Shown here: piece by piece, positions 20,474 through 22,465 of the stretch
Position numbering within the stretch: position 1 is the stretch's first letter
How the letters are laid out: every line of letters begins with the position of its first letter
Assembly (NCBI GenBank): GCA_964614585.1
Contig: CAZTLW010000025.1
Coordinates: 1 to 22,465 of the forward strand
Length of the DNA: 22,465 bases
DNA from: JAHEFX01 sp964614585
GTDB lineage: Bacteria; Actinomycetota; Acidimicrobiia; Spongiisociales; JAENVV01
Reading direction: 5' to 3'
Position numbers and translations under genes: made by a program
The notes under the pieces: model-generated
Databases searched by the model: none
The model's input: only the letters and a program-made list of their open reading frames with translations
Told to the model about the DNA's origin: nothing

Positions 20474-21835
20474 ATGGCCCAACGAACCGTCGTCGCCGCC
20501 AATCGCCTCCCGGTCCAGGCCGGGCCGAGTGGCTGGGAGGTGAGCCCCGGTGGCCTGGTGACGGCGCTTCGCCCCATCGTCCGCGAAGGCCACGGCGCCT
20601 GGATCGGCTGGACCGGCACGGCCGACGACGAGATCGACCCGTTCACCATCGACGACATCGACATGGTGCCGGTGCCGATCTCCAGCCGTGAGGTCGACCA
20701 GTACTACTCGGGTTTCTCCAACAAGACCCTGTGGCCGCTGTTCCACGACGCCATCCGGATCCCGGACTACCACCGGCGCTGGTGGCGGTCGTACGAGACG
20801 GTCAACCAGCGGTTCGCCGACGCCGTCGTCGACGCCACCCGACCGGGCGACCTCGTCTGGGTGCAGGACTACCACCTCATGCTCGTGCCCGAACTGGTCC
20901 GCAAGGAGTTGGGCCCGTCGGTCTCGGTCAACTTCTTCCTCCACATCCCCTTCCCGCCCGTCGAGGTCTACGCCCGCCTGCCATGGCGGCGAGAGCTCAT
21001 CGGGGGCCTGCTCGGCGCCGATGTCCTCGGGTTCCAGACCGAGCGAGGCGCCTCGAACTTCATCGAGGCCGCCGTCGAGTTCGCCGGCGCCGTCGTCGTG
21101 CCCTACGGCGTGAGCGTCGACGGTCGGGAGACGCGGGTCCTCGCGGCCCCCATCTCCATCGACTCGGCCGCCTACGACGAGGTGTCGGCCTCCGAACAGA
21201 CCTCGGATCGCGTGGCAGCGCTGCGGCGGGAACTCGGCGACCCGGAGGCGATCTTCCTCGGCGTCGACCGTCTCGACTACACGAAGGGCATCGACGTGCG
21301 GCTGCGGGCATTCGAGACGATGCTCCAGCGAAACCCCGAGCTGGCGAAGACCTCCCAGTTCATCCAGATCGCCGTCCCGTCGCGCCAGTCCATCGACGAC
21401 TACGCCGACATGCGCACCGAGATCGAGCAGATCGCCGGGCGGGTGAATGGCGCCCACGGCGGCCTCCACCGGATGCCGGTGCACTACATCTACGCCTCGC
21501 TCCCCCGGGAGGACCTCGTCGCCTACTACCGGGCGGCCGACGTCATGTGCGTGACGCCCCTCGCCGACGGCATGAACCTCGTCGCCAAGGAGTTCGTCGC
21601 CAGTCGGGTCGACGAGGACGGGGTGCTGTTGCTCTCGGAGTTCGCCGGCGCCGCCAACGAGCTCACGGACGCCGTGCTGGTCAATCCCTACGACCTCGAC
21701 GGCGTCGCCCGAGCCATGACCGAGGCCCTCGCCATGCCCGCCGAGGAGCGGGCCGCCCGCATGCGCCGCATGCGGGAGCGGGTGCTCACCCACGACGTCC
21801 ACGCCTGGGCCCGGATGGCCCTCGGCGAGTCGTAG
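20474..21835 (+). CDS. otsA: Alpha,alpha-trehalose-phosphate synthase (GT20)
   Basis: A 453-residue family 20 glycosyltransferase of usual length. The N-terminal NRLP (10-13) with Arg11 and PGGLVTAL bind the sugar phosphate; LVWVQDYHLMLVPELVR (127-143) is the usual acceptor region. GVDRLDYTKGI at 263-273 holds Arg266 and Lys271, which contact the nucleotide sugar, and DGMNLVAKE at 365-373 is the conserved donor-binding motif. It makes trehalose 6-phosphate from glucose 6-phosphate and UDP- or GDP-glucose in the cytosol, for osmotic and desiccation protection. No trehalose-6-phosphate phosphatase gene (otsB) is in the window, so it must lie elsewhere. The start ATG at 20474 matches the family N-terminus and has a -10 hexamer 6 nt upstream. 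All catalytic motifs are intact. Confidence 0.96.
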   Translation: MAQRTVVAANRLPVQAGPSGWEVSPGGLVTALRPIVREGHGAWIGWTGTADDEIDPFTIDDIDMVPVPISSREVDQYYSGFSNKTLWPLFHDAIRIPDYHRRWWRSYETVNQRFADAVVDATRPGDLVWVQDYHLMLVPELVRKELGPSVSVNFFLHIPFPPVEVYARLPWRRELIGGLLGADVLGFQTERGASNFIEAAVEFAGAVVVPYGVSVDGRETRVLAAPISIDSAAYDEVSASEQTSDRVAALRRELGDPEAIFLGVDRLDYTKGIDVRLRAFETMLQRNPELAKTSQFIQIAVPSRQSIDDYADMRTEIEQIAGRVNGAHGGLHRMPVHYIYASLPREDLVAYYRAADVMCVTPLADGMNLVAKEFVASRVDEDGVLLLSEFAGAANELTDAVLVNPYDLDGVARAMTEALAMPAEERAARMRRMRERVLTHDVHAWARMALGES

Positions 21836-21852
21836 GAACCAACCCTTCCATC

Positions 21853-21868
21853 CGGCGGTCGCCCGCCG
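21853..21868. terminator. Short hairpin after otsA, possible terminator
   Basis: CGGCGG (21853-21858) and CCGCCG (21863-21868) form a perfect 6-bp stem with a 4-nt loop, 17 nt after the otsA stop. There is no T tract, so termination is uncertain. Confidence 0.3.
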
Positions 21869-21896
21869 ACCATGGACTCCCGTGCCCATTCGGCGG

Positions 21897-21902
21897 TACG
21901 AT
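21897..21902 (+). promoter_or_regulatory. -10 hexamer TACGAT of the 21930 gene
   Basis: TACGAT lies 27 nt before the GTG at 21930. A start about 7 nt downstream leaves a leader of about 21 nt that contains the G-rich Shine-Dalgarno AGGGGGG. Confidence 0.35.
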
Positions 21903-21929
21903 GGACGTGACCCCGGTAGGGGGGTGGTC

Positions 21930-22373
21930 GTGTCTCGCAGGACACGCTTGTTGGATGCAGCCAGGGCCGCAACCGGCGACGCCGGGATCCGCGAGGTCGC
22001 CGAGTTCACACCGTCCGAGGCAGACCACGCGTTCGTCTTCGGCGACCCCGACAGCCACGACGGCAGGCCCGGCGTCGAGCTCCCCCGCCACGTCGCCCTG
22101 GCGGTCAGCGACACCCACCTGCACGTGCTCGGCGTCCCCCACGACTTCTGGTCGCCCCGGCCGAGCGATGCCTATCGCATCGCGTCCGTCGAGCGGGCCC
22201 ACCTCGAGGTCCGGGTCACGGGGCGAACGACCGATCGTCTTCTGACCCTGGTCCACGACACCACCGGCACCGTGCTCGAACTCGCCGCCGGGCGGCTGTC
22301 GAGGTGCCAGCCCCGGGTCCTGTGTGAGCTGCTGGTCGGGGGCCCATCAGGGGCCGACGACGGCGAGTGCTGA
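21930..22373 (+). CDS. Hypothetical protein
   Basis: A 147-residue soluble protein that I do not recognise. The N-terminal 20 residues (SRRTRLLDAARAATGDAGIR) form an amphipathic helix. The rest alternates short strands: HAFVFGDPDS, LPRHVALAVSDTHLHVLGVP, IASVERAHLEVRV, DRLLTLVHDTTGTVLELAAG. The order of a helix, then strands including one with HLHVL and another with LEVRV, resembles small PH-like or bacterial lipid-binding folds seen in many actinobacterial hypothetical proteins, but this is only an impression. It has two Cys in the tail (RCQPRVLCELL) and one at the very end. The GTG at 21930 is chosen for the G-rich Shine-Dalgarno AGGGGGG in front of it. Its stop lies 3 nt from that of the next gene on the other strand. 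Confidence 0.65.
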   Translation: MSRRTRLLDAARAATGDAGIREVAEFTPSEADHAFVFGDPDSHDGRPGVELPRHVALAVSDTHLHVLGVPHDFWSPRPSDAYRIASVERAHLEVRVTGRTTDRLLTLVHDTTGTVLELAAGRLSRCQPRVLCELLVGGPSGADDGEC

Positions 22374-22376
22374 CCA

Positions 22377-22465
22377 CTACCCGTGCTGGGGGAAGCCGAG
22401 GTCGACGCCGCGATGGATCGGGTCGGGCCAGCGTGAGATGACGACCTTCTGGCGCGTGTAGAAGT
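22377..22465 (-). CDS. Methylmalonate-semialdehyde dehydrogenase, C-terminal fragment
   Basis: Only the last 28 codons are in the window, reading FYTRQKVVISRWPDP, then IHRGVDLGFPQHG and a TAG stop. The words FYTR-x-K-x-V, RWPDP and RGV-x-LGFP at the very C-terminus are characteristic of CoA-acylating methylmalonate-semialdehyde dehydrogenase (MmsA/IolA), an enzyme of valine and inositol breakdown that makes propionyl-CoA or acetyl-CoA. The catalytic Cys and the cofactor domain lie outside the window. The gene is cut by the window edge rather than truncated. If confirmed, the Gfo/Idh/MocA gene might be considered for inositol catabolism, but it is 8.6 kb away with unrelated genes in between. 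Confidence 0.75.
   Translation of the reverse strand, partial: FYTRQKVVISRWPDPIHRGVDLGFPQHG

Noticed and set aside
20420..22114. Open minus-strand frame of 564 codons opposite otsA
   Set aside because: Antisense shadow of a gene with complete GT20 motifs; the translation is His/Asp/Gly/Val-rich with no domain.

Overview
The window reads as chromosomal DNA of a very GC-rich actinobacterium. GC-rich third codon positions, a group II truncated haemoglobin, a Tad pilus locus of the actinobacterial kind, DUF6325 and SHOCT proteins, and OtsA all fit; the class Acidimicrobiia is my best guess, by inference only. Two runs of exactly 100 N (4514-4613 and 7076-7175) show it is a draft scaffold, and both fall inside membrane-protein genes.

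Layout. 20-790 is an SDR oxidoreductase. 794-2214 (minus) holds a small coiled-coil membrane protein, a truncated haemoglobin and a MazF-like toxin with its antitoxin. 2442-4734 (plus) is a Rieske-FAD ferredoxin reductase coupled to a gap-broken AI-2E-type transporter. 4759-5412 (minus) is a lipoprotein. 5496-11216 (minus) is a compact Tad/Flp pilus operon: cpaB, cpaE/tadZ, tadA, tadB, tadC, flp and three TadE/F/G-like minor subunits, almost all joined by short stop-start overlaps. 11361-13765 (plus) carries a CDF-like membrane protein, an actinobacterial hypothetical protein and a Gfo/Idh/MocA oxidoreductase. 13878-15359 (minus) is an iron-sulfur (6-4)-type photolyase. 15546-16345 (plus) is a DUF6325-SHOCT pair. 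16441-17975 (minus) holds an SMP-30/gluconolactonase protein and a TetR repressor. The repressor is divergent from a DUF4386 membrane protein (18048-18713) across two mirror-image operators. 18721-20387 (minus) is a PrsW-type protease with a coupled single-pass membrane protein. 20474-21835 is otsA, followed by a hypothetical gene, and the window ends in the 3' end of a probable methylmalonate-semialdehyde dehydrogenase gene on the minus strand.

Two window-wide signals go beyond the gene list. First, nine genes have a TANNNT hexamer (five times exactly TAGCGT) 6 or 7 nt before the start codon and no Shine-Dalgarno sequence, the signature of leaderless transcription; other genes have a similar hexamer further upstream plus a clear Shine-Dalgarno. 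Second, a structured repeat of about 74 nt occurs three times in one orientation in the intergenic spaces around the photolyase and the DUF6325-SHOCT pair. Each copy has an imperfect long hairpin and ends in AACCCTGGGTT; I do not recognise it and it is the best candidate here for something undescribed.

No rRNA, tRNA, CRISPR array, insertion sequence or integrase was seen. No gene-free stretch exceeds 300 bases; the longest is 2215-2441.
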